The position numbers were made by a program, and so were the translations under genes. Under the pieces are notes generated by a model. It saw nothing but the letters and a program-made list of their open reading frames with translations, did no database searches and was not told where the DNA came from. A stretch of DNA of 64,000 nucleotides from Tachypleus tridentatus (Eukaryota; Arthropoda; Merostomata; Xiphosura; Limulidae): assembly GCF_004210375.1 (NCBI RefSeq), contig NC_134834.1:97778170-97842169 (forward strand), written 5' to 3'. Of this stretch, positions 27,335 to 38,858 are shown in pieces. Position 1 is the stretch's first letter. Each line of letters starts with the position of its first letter.

Positions 27335-27650
27335 TCACCCGTTGATAGTCCAACACAATATGGACATTATGTTTGACTTATGATAATCCAACTTAACATA
27401 ACCATATGTTTTTTTCTCGCTAACAATCTAACACAGTATAAGTATTCTGTTTAACCTTGCGATAATCCAACACAATATAGGCATTGTTTTTAATTCGGTG
27501 ATAATCCAGCACACTATAAAGCATTATGTTTAACCTTGCAATAATCCAACACAATATAGGCATTGTTTCTAATTCGGTGATAATCCAGCACACTATAAAG
27601 CATTATGTTTAACCTTGCAATAATCCAACACAATATAATCATTCTTTATT
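27335..27650. repeat. Short 79-bp tandem repeat, 3-4 copies of a ~40-bp dimer
   Basis: The landmark 'aaccttgc' followed by 'ataatccaacac' recurs at 27453, 27532 and 27611, a 79-bp period. Each unit has two related halves ('ataatccaacacaatatagg' and 'ataatccagcacactataaa'). More diverged half-units extend to about 27335. Confidence 0.85.
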
Positions 27651-28469
27651 TTGTTGTATTACAGCAAGTCTAACACACTGTTTAGTGACATTAGTTTACT
27701 CAGTTTGCAATAATATATGTTTTTATTACTATTATTACTCTATGATATCTTTAAACTTTGTTATGATGATAACGAAATTTACTTTTAAATTAAAATAAAA
27801 TTTCGTTTTTAAGCTTTGCTTTTGACAACTTTGATGAAACTAGATCTCCAGAACGTATTTCATTCAGTGTTTTAATTAAAAACAATGACCCATGTTTCAT
27901 TTCACGTTTTAATCAAAGACCAATGTTTCATATATTTTTTGTAATAAAACAAAGATCCGTGTGGATGCACACGATAATTGTCGTGTATTATGTAAATTCA
28001 CAAGATCTCTTCAAAGTTGTTCTATATCTTCTGGATTGTCTTATATCATGTTTAAAGAAGACCCTGAGTTAATGAATGTCACCAACTTGAGGTAAGTTTG
28101 AGTTTTCTCTGGATATCCTTCTGTTACCTACATTACTAGTGTCACGTACCCTTTTCAGAAATTCCATACATGAAATATTGCCCCAATGTGTTACATGGAG
28201 AAAAATTTGATTTCTACATTTTAAACGTTTTGGGAGTCATGTATGCAATGCCACAGTATTGCTGGGAATAGTTTGACTGCTTTTACTTCTATAGGGATTA
28301 TTATTGTTTATTTATGATTGGTGTAGACTATCAGAATGTATATGAACTTTGGTTCCATAAACTTACCATTCATGACGAGAAATTTCATCATACTACGTTT
28401 ATTTTTATGTTATCGAAATGAATTTTTGTTTTCATATGAAACTAGAAGAAGGAAAACAATTTTATCTAT
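27651..28469. other. AT-rich spacer, no gene seen
   Basis: No open frame, RNA gene or repeat that I can name lies here. The sequence is low-complexity AT-rich DNA up to the LINE fragment. Confidence 0.5.
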
Positions 28470-28582
28470 CTAAGCTGCTTCCACCCTCAATGGATATAGT
28501 TCTCTGTGAGACCAGTCCAGTATTTCCTATTCTCAGCATACCATCTCTTTAGCCTTCCTTTATATGTCTTCCCTGTCCTATG
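28470..28582 (-). pseudogene. RTE-like LINE C-terminal relic, downstream half
   Basis: Read on the minus strand, one frame gives RLKRWYAENRKYWTGLTENY followed closely by a stop. The pattern of a basic and aromatic block after 'AGHV' resembles the C-terminal region of RTE-type LINE reverse transcriptases. It continues the fragment at 32174-32420. The two were separated by insertion of the SINE at 28583 and growth of the minisatellite beside it. Family assignment is from memory of the motif and is tentative. Confidence 0.55.
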
Positions 28583-28885
28583 AGCCCGGTATAACGCTTG
28601 ACACGCAATCTGAGGTTTGCTTGTTCGAATCTCCGTCACGCCAAACATGTTGGTCTTTCTAGTCGAGGAGGCATTGTTATGTGACGGTCAGTTCTATTAT
28701 TCAATGGTAAAGGACTTGACCAAGAGATGGGAGTGGGTGGCTGCTCTCCCTCTAGTCTCACACTGTTAATTTAAGGACGGCTAGCGCAGATAGCTTCTCG
28801 TCTTACACTGGTAAATTAGAGACGACCAACGCAGATAGCTCTTGTGTAGCTGTGCTTGAAATTCAAATCAAACAAAAACAAACCT
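28583..28885 (+). mobile_element. Long SINE (family L) with internal duplication, inserted in a LINE relic
   Basis: The head starts 'gcccggtataacgcttgac' and the B box is 'ttgttcgaatctccg'. The body includes 'gtgacggtcagttctattat' and 'gatgggagtgggtgg'. The 3' part is partly duplicated: the block 'ctagcgcagatagctt' recurs as 'caacgcagatagctct' about 50 bp later. The tail 'aaatcaaacaaaaacaaacc' runs straight into the first unit of the 34/56-bp array. The element lies between two halves of a LINE-like minus-strand reading. Confidence 0.85.
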
Positions 28886-31800
28886 ATCCTAGGTTACCAT
28901 ACCATTGTTCTTTATGTCTATCCTAGGTTACCATACCATTGTTCTTTATGTCTATCCTAAGTTACCATACCATTGTTCTTTATGTCTATCCTAGGTTACC
29001 ATACCATTGTTCTTTATGTCTATCCTAGGTTACCATACCATTGTTCTTTATGTCTATCCTAGGTTACCACACCATTGTTCTTTATGTCTATCCTAGGTTA
29101 CCATACCATTGTTCTTTATGTCTATCCTAGGTTACCATACCATTGTTCTTTATGTCAACCTATTATCAAAAACAAACCTATCCTAGGTTACCATAACATT
29201 GTTCTTTATGTCTATCCTAGGTTACCATACCATTGTTCTTTATGTCAACCTATTATCAAAAACAAACCTATCCTGGGTTACCATACCATTGTTCTTTATG
29301 TCAACCTATTATCAAAACAAACCTATCCTGGGTTACCATACCATTGTTCTTTATGTCTATCCTAGGTTACCATACCATTGTTCTTTATGTCAACCTATTA
29401 TCAAAACAAACCTATCCTGGGTTACCATACCATTGTTCTTTATGTCAACCTATTATCAAAAACAAACCTATCCTAGGTTACCATACCATTGTTCTTTATG
29501 TCAACCAATTATCAAAAACAAACCTATTCTAGGTTACCATACCATTGTTCTTTATGTCTATCTAGGTTACCATACCATTGTTCTTTATGTCAACCTATTA
29601 TCAAAACAAACCTATCCTAGGTTACCATACCATTGTTCTTTATGTCAACCTATTATCAAAAACAAACCTATCCTAGGTTACCATACCATTGTTCTTTATG
29701 TCTATCCTAGGTTACCATACCATTGCTCTTTATGTCTATCCTAGGTTACCATACCATTGTTCTTTATGTCTATCCTAGGTTACCATACCATTGTTCTTTA
29801 TGTCTATCCTAGGTTACCATACAATTGTTCTTTATGTCAACCTATTATCAAAAACAAACCTATCCTAGGTTACCATACCATTGTTCTTTATGTCAACCTA
29901 TTATCAAAAACAAACCTATCCTAGGTTACCATACCATTGTTCTTTATGTCAACCTATTATCAAAAACAAACCTATCCTAGGTTACCATACCATTGTTCTT
30001 TATGTCAACCTATTATCAAAAACAAACCTATCCTAGGTTACCATACCATTGTTCTTTATGTCTATCCTAGGTTACCATACCATTGTTCTTTATGTCAACC
30101 TATTATCAAAAACAAATCTATCCTAGGTTACCATACCATTGTTCTTTATGTCTATCCTAGGTTACCATACCATTGTTCTTTATGTCTATCCTAGGCTACC
30201 ATACCATTGTTCTTTATGTCTATCCTAGGTTACCATACCATTGTTCTTTATGTCTATCCTAGGTTACCATATCATTGTTCTTTATGTCTATCCTAGGTTA
30301 CCATACCATTGTTCTTTATGTCTATCCTAGGTTACCATACCATTGTTCCTTATGTCTATCCTAGGTTACCATACCATTGTTCTTTATGTCTATCCTAGGT
30401 TACCATACCATTGTTCTTTATGTCTATCCTAGGTTACCATACCATTGTTCTTTATGTCTATCCTAGGTTACCATACCATTGTTCTTTATGTCTATCCTAG
30501 GTTATCATACCATTGTTCTTTATGTCTATCCTAGGTTACCATACCATTGTTCTTTATGTCAACCTATTATCAAAAACAAACCTATCCTAGGTTACCATAC
30601 CATTGTTCTTTATGTCTATCCTAGGTTACCATACCATTGTTCTTTATGTCAACCTATTATCAAAAACAAACCTATCCTAGGTTACCATACCATTGTTCTT
30701 TATGTCAACCTATTATCAAAAACAAACCTATCCTAGGTTACCATACCATTGTTCTTTATGTCTATCCTAGGTTACCATACCATTGTTCTTTATGTCAACC
30801 TATTATCAAAAACAAACCTATCCTAGGTTACCATACCATTGTTCTTTATGTCTATCCTAGGTTACCATACCATTGTTCTTTATGTCAACCTATTATCAAA
30901 AACAAACCTATCCTAGGTTACCATACCATTGTTCTTTATGTCTATCCTATTATCAAAAACAAACCTATCCTAGGTTACCATACCATTGTTCTTTATGTCT
31001 ATCCTAGGTTACCATACCATTGTTCTTTATGTCAACCAATTATCAAAAACAAACCTATCCTAGGTTACCATATCATTGTTCTTTATGTCTATCCTAGGTT
31101 ACCATACCATTGTTCTTTATGTCTATCCTAGGTTACCATACCATTGTTCTTTATGTCTATCCTGGGTTACCATACCATTGTTCTTTATGTCTATCCTAGG
31201 TTACCATACCATTGTTCTTTATGTCTATCCTAGGTTACCATACCATTGTTCTTTATGTCTATCTTAGGTTACCATACAATTGTTCTTTATGTCAACCTAT
31301 TATCAAAAACAAACCTATCCTAGGTTACCATACCATTGTTCTTTATGTCTATCCTAGGTTACCATACCATTGTTCTTTATGTCAACCTATTATCAAAAAC
31401 AAACCTATCCTAGGTTACCATACCATTGTTCTTTATGTCAACCTATTATCAAAAACAAACCTATCCTAGGTTACCATACCATTGTTCTTTATGTCTATCC
31501 TAGGTTACCATACCATTGTTCTTTATGTCAACCTATTATCAAAAACAAACCTATCCTAGGTTACCATACCATTGTTCTTTATGTCTATCCTAGGTTACCA
31601 TACCATTGTTCTTTATGTCTATCCTAGGTTACCATACCATTGTTCTTTATGTCTATCCTAGGTTACCATACCATTGTTCTTTATGTCAACCTATTATCAA
31701 AAACAAACCTATCCTAGGTTACCATACCATTGTTCTTTATGTCTATCCTAGGTTACCATATCATTGTTCTTTATGTCTATCCTAGGTTACCATACCATTG

Positions 31801-32173
31801 TTCTTTATGTCTATCCTAGGTTACCATACCATTGTTCTTTATGTCAACCTATTATCAAAAACAAACCTATCCTATGTTACCATACCATTGTTCTTTATGT
31901 CAACCTATTATCAAAAACAAACCTATCCTAGGTTACCATACCATTGTTCTTTATGTCTATCCTAGGTTACCATACCATTGTTCTTTATGTCAACCTATTA
32001 TCACTAACAAACCTATCCTAGTTTACCATACCATTGTTCTTTATGTCAACCTATTATCAAAAACAAACCTATCCTAGGTTACCATACCATTGTTCTTTAT
32101 GTCTACCCTAGGTTACCATACCATTGTTCTTTATGTCTATCCTAGGTTACCATACCATTGTTCTTTATGTCAA
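28886..32173. repeat. 34/56-bp composite minisatellite adjoining a SINE tail
   Basis: The core unit is 34 bp, 'tatcctaggttaccatacca' then 'ttgttctttatgtc'. Many copies carry a 22-bp extension, 'aacctattatcaaaaacaaa' plus 'cc', giving 56-bp units. Short and long units alternate irregularly, in runs of up to about nine short ones. The extension ends like the SINE tail next door ('aaaaacaaacc'), and its 'ctattatc' matches the LINE sequence resuming at 32174. Overlapping open frames of 63-181 codons are by-products. Confidence 0.96.
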
Positions 32174-32420
32174 CCTATTATCGGAATACCTTGGTACGTG
32201 TCCAGCCTATTTCCATTCAGTTCCTAGAATGAACCTTACTGCATGTCTCATATCTGTTGTTTTTATTCTGTCTTCTAGTGTTATATGAACATTTATTTTC
32301 CTTATTTTTTGTTAGAGCCCATGTGTTAAGGTTGACAGTAAAAATCCAAGAGGTTTTTCTTCAGACTAATGGGATATCCTCTAGAGTTTCTTCATACATT
32401 TGAAAACACCACTATGTTGT
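32174..32420 (-). pseudogene. RTE-like LINE C-terminal relic, upstream half
   Basis: The minus strand reads ITLEDRIKTTDMRHAV, then about 10 residues later a stop, then AGHVPRYSDN. The pair 'DRI...AGHVxRxxDN' resembles the end of RTE-type LINE reverse transcriptases. Upstream, a decayed stretch reading LTHG precedes another stop. The reading resumes at 28582 on the far side of the SINE and minisatellite. The copy is dead, with stops and an apparent deletion. Confidence 0.6.
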
Positions 32421-33165
32421 CTTTCTTCTTACGATTACAGTTGTTGAAACATTCAGTGTTTGTTATTCTCCAGTGTCATCAATTGGTTCAGACGCCAAGA
32501 AGCTGACACACTCGGCTTTATACTTTGACTACATATCTCATAACAGTTAAATATTTGTCGTATAGTAAGTCCTGACTATCTTTGCAACTCTTACATCACA
32601 GGGTTATTGTAGACTCGAAAGAAATACATTGCACAACATCAAATGATAGGAAAGGCCTTATCGGCGGGAAGTAGGCTTAGCATTTTGTTCTTAAGCACGA
32701 GAAACAGTAAGGGCTAGATTGCTTTTTTACTTCTTCAGCTATAAATTATAAATATTTTATTTTCGTATAAATTGAGTAAATTCTAACTATAAAAAAACAA
32801 ATTGGGAAGTAAGAAAGAATTTGTGTGAAAGGAATAAAATGAATAATTAAGGTTTTAAAAGCGTTCCATATTTTCCACCATGTATTATTGATGAATTATA
32901 ATACCAGTAACTGTAAAAATAGGAAAAAGTCAAACTTAAAACAGCTTATCAAAACGTATGTTCTGTTCAGTTGAAACGATTAGAGATGACATGAAACATA
33001 ATGAGCTGCCTTTAGATAGACATAAGAGTGTAGAATGTCAAGTATCCTTCAAGGGTGTTATTATTAACACAGAGGTTTCCTATTAACGAAGAAAAATAAA
33101 AAATATCCTTAGAGAAACATCAACGGGTGAAACGAAAAATTTAATTAATGGACATGAACCAAAAG
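32421..33165. other. AT-rich spacer, no gene seen
   Basis: I recognise nothing here beyond possible further LINE decay at its left edge. Confidence 0.5.
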
Positions 33166-34228
33166 CTGCTGTTAGCGACTGTTGGAGTTAATTAAACTAC
33201 CAGAGACGTCTGTTAGCGACTGTTGGAGTTAATTAAACTACCAGAAACTGCTGTTAGCGACTGTTGCAGTTCATTAAACTACCAGAAACTGCTGTTAGCA
33301 ACTGTTGGAGTTAATTACACTGCCAGAAACTGCTGTTAGCTACTGTTGGAGTTAATTAAACTACCAGAAACTGCTGTTAGCGACTGTTGAAGCTACTTAA
33401 ACTACCAAAAACTGCTGTTAGCGACTGTTGGAGTTCATTAAACTACCAGAAACTTCTGTTAGCGACTGTTGGAGTTAATTAAACTACCAGAAACTGCTGT
33501 TAGCGACTGTTGGAATTAATTAAATTACCAGAAACTGCTGTTAGCGACTGTTGGAGCTAATTAAACTACCAAAAACTGCTGTTAGCGACTGTTTTAGCTA
33601 CTTAAACTATCAGAAACTGCTGTTAGCGACTGTTGGAGTTCATTAAACTACCAGAAACTGCTGTTAGCGACTGTTGGAGTTAATTAAACTACCAGAAACT
33701 GCTGTTAGCTACTGTTGGAGTTAATTAAACTACCAGAGACGTCTGTTAGCGACTGTTGGAGTTCATTAAACTACCAGAAACTGCTGTTAGCGACTGTTGG
33801 AATTAATTAAATTACCAGAAACTGCTGTTAGCGACTGTTGGAGTTAATTAAACTACCAAAAACTGCTGTTAGCGACTGTTTTAGCTACTTAAACTATCAG
33901 AAACTGCTGTTAGCGACTGTTGGAGTTAATTAAACTACCAAAAACTGCTGTTAGCGACTGTTTTAGCTACTTAAACTATCAGAAACTGCTGTTAGCGACT
34001 GTTGGAGTTAATTAAACTACCAGAAACTGCTGTTAGCGACTGTTGGAGTTAATTAAACTACCAGAAACTGCTGTTAGCTACTGTTGGAGTTAATTAAACT
34101 ACCAGAGACGTCTGTTAGCGACTGTTGGAGTTCATTAAACTACCAGAAACTGCTGTTAGCGACTGTTGGAGTTAATTAAACTACCAGAAACTGCTGTTAG
34201 CGACTGTTGGAGTTAATTAAACTACTAC
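33166..34228. repeat. 41-bp minisatellite, about 26 copies
   Basis: Units read 'ctgctgttagcgactgttgg' then 'agttaattaaactaccagaa'. Variants such as 'gacgtctgttagcg', 'ttttagctacttaaac' and 'gttagctactg' recur in the same order in several places (for example about 33700-33900 and 34070-34190). That shows multi-unit blocks have been duplicated. Confidence 0.95.
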
Positions 34229-34486
34229 CATTATACCCGATTTAGGATCATTCTTTAAATTTATCTGAAGGCGTACGAGATATATCTTTGACAATTTATA
34301 ATATATTATTTAAAGAAAAACACTTTTGTTATAGCTAATCACAATTTAAACTTTAATCTATATAGTAACATTCATATAAACATCATCCTAAGTTCGCTCT
34401 ACTGTATGATTTCTGTAGAATAGTGCCCCCTACTCAAAGACAAATTTATTAAAGTCTACCTCATTATTTATTTTAGTTAAGAGACA

Positions 34487-34615
34487 ACTAAAGTGTTATT
34501 AATAGCCAATCAAACTTCATGGTTTAAGAACTAAAGTGTTATTAATAGCCAATCAAACTTCATGGTTTAAGAACTAAAGTGTTATTAATAGCGAATCAAA
34601 CTTCATGGTTTAAGA
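34487..34615. repeat. 43-bp tandem triplication
   Basis: Three nearly perfect copies begin 'actaaagtgttattaatagc' at 34487, 34530 and 34573. They differ by one base, 'gccaatc' against 'gcgaatc' in the third copy. Confidence 0.9.
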
Positions 34616-34620
34616 TTCAT

Positions 34621-34775
34621 TGCCGCAGAAATACTTCACACAGTTCTGGATTTGAGGATGCACCATAAAAGTAACTGTCAAATCCCCAGTTTGGTCAGAC
34701 GAAGTTAAGCACAACACTGGTAGTCGAATATGTTGCCCAGCTTTTCCCCCTCTGTTCTATCAGTTTAAATGTATT
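34621..34775 (+). mobile_element. Possible decayed long SINE (family L)
   Basis: The segments 'gcaccataaaagtaactgtc' and 'gttgcccagcttttccccct' followed by 'ctgttctat' resemble the 'gcgttataatgtgacggtc' and 'ctagctgccttccctctagtc' parts of intact copies, in the right order. The head is not recognisable. Confidence 0.35.
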
Positions 34776-35480
34776 GATGGCTATATATCAAATGTAACCA
34801 TTCAATCTTATAGCAGATGTAATAATTTAAACTCGTAACAGGTAACATCTATAGCTCTGTAGATAGATGAAATAAACGATTCAGATTAGTTTGAACTCGT
34901 AACAACAAAGGTCAGACTGATGATGGCTGAATGAAGAATAACAATATGTGAAACATGAATTTTGTTCAAATTAAATAACACGTTAACAATCGTCAAGTTT
35001 CTTTTTATTCAAAGAACGTTGACATTTCAAGCTAGCACTCAAAGTCAGTTAATACAGCGTACAACACTGTTTCTCATACGATTAACTGTATATTTCTGAT
35101 CAAATTTATTGTCATAATAGAAAATATAAAATCAAGGAATCATTCAAACTTTAACGTATCTTAATAAATATATATTCTGATGCTACCAGTTGTAATTAAA
35201 ACATTTGGTGAAAATAGAGAGAACTAAAGATATATATATATGTATATGTTACGTTTAGAAGCGAGACCGTGTTTTAATCTCAGTTTTGTAACGAATATAT
35301 ACAACACTAAACGAAAAACTTCAAATATATCTGACTTCAATTCAACCATTCCTTTCTACCACGTTATTTGTTGTTCTTTGATATTTGTATTCAATTAAAC
35401 ACATAAATATGATTTAAATATTTCTTACAGTTAATATGAAACAACTAATTATTCAAATTATTTTCTTATATCCCTTCTGT
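34776..35480. other. AT-rich spacer, no gene seen
   Basis: Apart from a short TA microsatellite near 35230-35246, nothing stands out. Confidence 0.5.
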
Positions 35481-35855
35481 TACACAATGTAAGTATAGTT
35501 ACGAGCCTCACATGGGAAGGTGCTCGACTGACTAAATCAATTTATATCTACCTTTCACACAATGTAAGTATAGTTACGACCCTGAGATGGGAAGGTGCTC
35601 GACTAACTAAATCAGTTTATATCTACCTTTCACACAATGTAAGTATAGTTACGACCCTGAGAGGGGAAGGTGCTCGACTAACTAAATCAGTTTTTATCTA
35701 CCTTTCACAGAATGTAAGTATAATTACGACCCTGAGAGGGGAAAGTGCTCGACTAACTAAATCAGTTTATATCTACCTTTCACACATTGTAAGTATAGTT
35801 ACGACCCTAAGAGGGGAGTGTGCTCGACTAACTAAATCAATTTATATCTACCTTT
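35481..35855. repeat. 75-bp tandem repeat, 5 copies
   Basis: The landmark 'cacaatgtaagtatagttac' recurs every 75 bp, with units starting at 35481, 35556, 35631, 35706 and 35781. Each unit also carries 'gtgctcgactaactaaatca'. Copies differ at a few positions. Confidence 0.93.
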
Positions 35856-36239
35856 CTCTTAACGGTATTGTGCTTCTTTGTAGCGTCATCAAGTGTCATT
35901 TAACATAATTACGAAAATCGAATATAAAGCAGTCATTGTTAAAATTATCATTACTTTTATCTGGTTTCCGCTGGAGAAGCACGTGTCTATGTTCTGATAG
36001 TTTTAATTGATGTCAGGTGAAAAAACATGGAAAATTTACTGATAACGTACCAACGTATCATGTTTCGTTTCTTTGGAATTAATATACAGATGTGTGCAGC
36101 TGTTCCTACTTTTGAACTGATAGACTGGAAAGACGACAATTACAGGATTTCATTTCTTTGACCGAATAGTGGGTTTAGACCATCGCTTTTTAATGAAATA
36201 TCCACGACCCCAAAGAGCACAGCGAATTTTTGGGCAACA

Positions 36240-36345
36240 GGCGGCATAAACCACCTAGTATAGGATCCCATAAACCACCTAGTATAGGATCCCATAAACC
36301 ACGTAGCATAGGAATCCCATAAACTACGTAGTATAGGATTCCCAG
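36240..36345. repeat. 25-26-bp tandem repeat, 4 copies
   Basis: Units read 'cataaaccacctagtatagg' then 'atccc'. The last two copies have 'acgtag' for 'acctag' and one extra base. Confidence 0.85.
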
Positions 36346-36586
36346 CCGAGCACGTTAAGGACTGGGCCACACGCGACCAACGAATTTAGTTCAGCAAACA
36401 TTACAATAATTTGTCTTTAAACTTGGACAAACAAACGATACATCCAAAATCAAGTATAACACACTGTGCATGAACAGTACGTGTAGTACACAAAACAAAG
36501 AATTTAACGACATCACAATAGTTTGTTTGCTTGTTCTAAAGCATCAACACATTTGGCATGTGTGTGTTTTCTTATGGCAAAGAAGC

Positions 36587-36684
36587 CTCATCAGGCTATC
36601 TGTTGTGACCACCAAGGGGAATCGAATCCTTGATTTCAGCGTTGCAAATCCGAAGACTTACCGATGTCTCAGCGAGGGATACTT
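36587..36684 (-). mobile_element. Short SINE (family S), minus strand
   Basis: Its reverse complement has 'ccctcgctgagacatcggta', the B box region 'ggattcgattccccttggtg' and 'acagatagcctgatg', in the order of the intact copy at 3150-3268. A second partial copy with 'gcgttgtaaatccg' follows at about 36700-36752 in the same orientation. No target-site duplication is evident. Confidence 0.75.
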
Positions 36685-37150
36685 TGGGCAAATGCCTTAT
36701 CTAAGTTGGAACCGAAACCCGAATTTAAGCGTTGTAAATCCGTAAATTTCCATCGAGGAGACACATTTCAATAATAAATAGAATATTTAAGTCAATCTTA
36801 TGATTATTTGTTGAAGTAAGTGTAACTACTGCTTTAGGCTTAGCTGCTCGTATGGTCTATTTGTTCTTGGATCGCTTGATACTTAATTGGTAACTATGGA
36901 AACATCGATTGTTACAAGACAGAACTGTTATCATATAAAATATTCCTGAATAACTATCCACTTAATCGTTAATGTATCGCTCTAATGCCGTGTGTAAATC
37001 ATAGTGTTGCTCAACTATAAGTATTGTGTGGCCCACAAGGGGGCAAGTAACTATGACTAGGGGGGAAATATAAGTTATTCTGCTGTTTTAATTTTAAAAA
37101 TAAAAACAGTTGTAAAAACTACCGTCCATATATTACTTTCACCGAATAAT

Positions 37151-37265
37151 GTACTAATAACGACTGAGGTTGGAAGATCTAATGTGCAGTACTAATAACG
37201 ACTAAGGTTGGAAGATCTAATGTGCAGTACCAATAACGACTGAGGTTGGAAGATCTAATGTGCAG
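37151..37265. repeat. 38-bp tandem triplication
   Basis: Three copies beginning 'gtactaataacgactgaggt' start at 37151, 37189 and 37227. They differ by single bases ('taagg' in the second copy, 'gtacca' at the start of the third). Confidence 0.9.
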
Positions 37266-37595
37266 TATGTATATACACATGTGCAGGAAACGTAATAACA
37301 CTATCAGAAGGTTTCAAACCTATCGTTTTAAGCATAATCCAACATTATAATAATTCTACATCAAGGTTTTCTTTCTCTTGTTTGAGATTGATAGCTTGGT
37401 TTATTTACTGCAAGACTTTTGCCCTATTAGAAGCTTTCTCTTATACTGTCGGTAATGGCTGTAATCAAACGAGCCCTCTCTCAGCTGTTATTTGTAGAGT
37501 AACTTCTGTTACCGGATGAATAAAGTACAATGTTGTGTTTCTTGTATTTCTTGCTTTGACAACTTTTCAATCAAACTGTGGGTTCAAAATTAAAC

Positions 37596-37865
37596 GGCAC
37601 GACAAGGCCAGGTGGGTTAAGGCGTTCTACTCGTATTCTGAGAGTCGCGAGTTCGAATCCCAGTCGCACCAAACATACTAGCCCTTTCAGTTGTGGAAGT
37701 GTTATAATGTGACGGTCAATTCCACTATTCGTTGGTAAAAAAGTAGCCTAAGAGTTGGTGGTGGGTGGTGATGACTAACTGTCTTCCCTCTAGTCTTGCA
37801 CTGCTAAATTAGGGGCGGCTAAGGCAGATACCCCTCGAGTATCTTTGCGCGAAATTCAGAAACAA
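37596..37865 (+). mobile_element. Long SINE (family L) with perfect 12-bp target-site duplication
   Basis: The element runs from 'ggcacgacaaggccaggtgg' to 'gaaattcagaaacaa'. It has a clear B box ('gagttcgaatccc') and the conserved 'gttggtggtgggtggtgatg' body. The sequence 'tcaaaattaaac' is present intact on both sides (37584-37595 and 37866-37877). The A-rich 3' end merges into the right-hand duplication. It is the cleanest full-length copy for defining family boundaries. Confidence 0.95.
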
Positions 37866-38099
37866 TCAAAATTAAACTATGAAGTTGATATAAAGATGGA
37901 ATGTACTTTAGTTGTCGACAAACTGGTTTTATGTCATATCTGAGGACCAAACACTTCTTTACTTGTATTATTAGTCCTAACCTTTCACACCTGTTTATTT
38001 ATTTGCTTGTTTGTAAAGTTTCGCATAAAGCTAATCGAATCCAATCTGAACTAGGTTTCCTTAATTTTAAAAGTGAATGGTAAGTAGCTTATCAACAAC

Positions 38100-38262
38100 A
38101 CCTGCCGCCAGATCTTGGGACACTCTTTTACCAATGAATAGTGGGATTAACCACGACATCGTAACGTCTCCAACACCTGTAAGGACAACTATGTCAGGTA
38201 ACGGGATTCGAACTCGTGACACACAGATAGCAAATCGAGTGTCCTGACCATCAGTCTTTTAC
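38100..38262 (-). mobile_element. Truncated long SINE (family L), minus strand
   Basis: The stretch holds 'ctcttttaccaatgaatagt' and 'gggattcgaactcgtg', the reverse complements of the family-L middle and B box. The 3' body and tail are missing. Confidence 0.75.
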
Positions 38263-38436
38263 ATTAACATGTGGAATCCCTTGTAACATAAAACCAGCTT
38301 TCGTTACATTAAAACACATTTAAAAATCATGGGTTATAATCACACTGTTGTGAGAGAATTGTCTGTTGGTTTGGTTTTAAGCATAAAGATAAACAATGGA
38401 ATATCTATATCGAAACCCTGGCATTGATACCAGCAT

Positions 38437-38858
38437 AGACATCAAGACACTATATTGACATCAAGGATATCCTGGCACTGTATTAACAACAAGGATAACT
38501 TCACACAGTATTAACAGTAAGGACTGCTTGACACTGTATTAACAACAGGATTGCCTTACACTGTATTAACAGTAAGGACTGCTTGACACTGTATTAACAG
38601 CAGGATTGCCTTACACTGTATTAACAGTAAGGACTGCCTGACACTGTATTAACAGTAAGGACTGCCTGACACTTTATAAACAGTAAGGACTGCCTTACAC
38701 TGTATTAACAACAGGACTGCCTGACACTGTATTAACAATAATGACTGCCTGACACTGTATTAACAACAGGACTGCCTTACACTGTATTAACAATAAGGAC
38801 TGCCTGACACTGTATTAACAACAGGACTGCCTGACACTGTATTAACAACAGGACTGCT
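38437..38858. repeat. 27-28-bp minisatellite, about 15 copies
   Basis: Units read 'ggactgcctgacactgtatt' then 'aacaaca' or 'aacagtaa', alternating irregularly between the two endings. Units at the left edge are more diverged. Confidence 0.92.

Larger units (their letters stand above)
35856..37150. other. Spacer with a 25-bp minisatellite and SINE fragments
   Basis: The stretch contains a 25-26-bp repeat at about 36240-36345 and one or two family-S SINE fragments on the minus strand (36587-36752). Open frames on either strand across these features have no recognisable domain. Confidence 0.5.

Noticed and set aside
29075..32077. Series of open frames of 63-181 codons on the plus strand with YHTIVLYV-type repeats
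   Set aside because: They come from the 34/56-bp minisatellite and overlap each other in different frames.
28886..32173. CRISPR-like alternation of a constant 34-bp segment and a 22-bp segment
   Set aside because: The 22-bp segments are all the same sequence and not diverse spacers. Many units lack them, and there are no cas genes.
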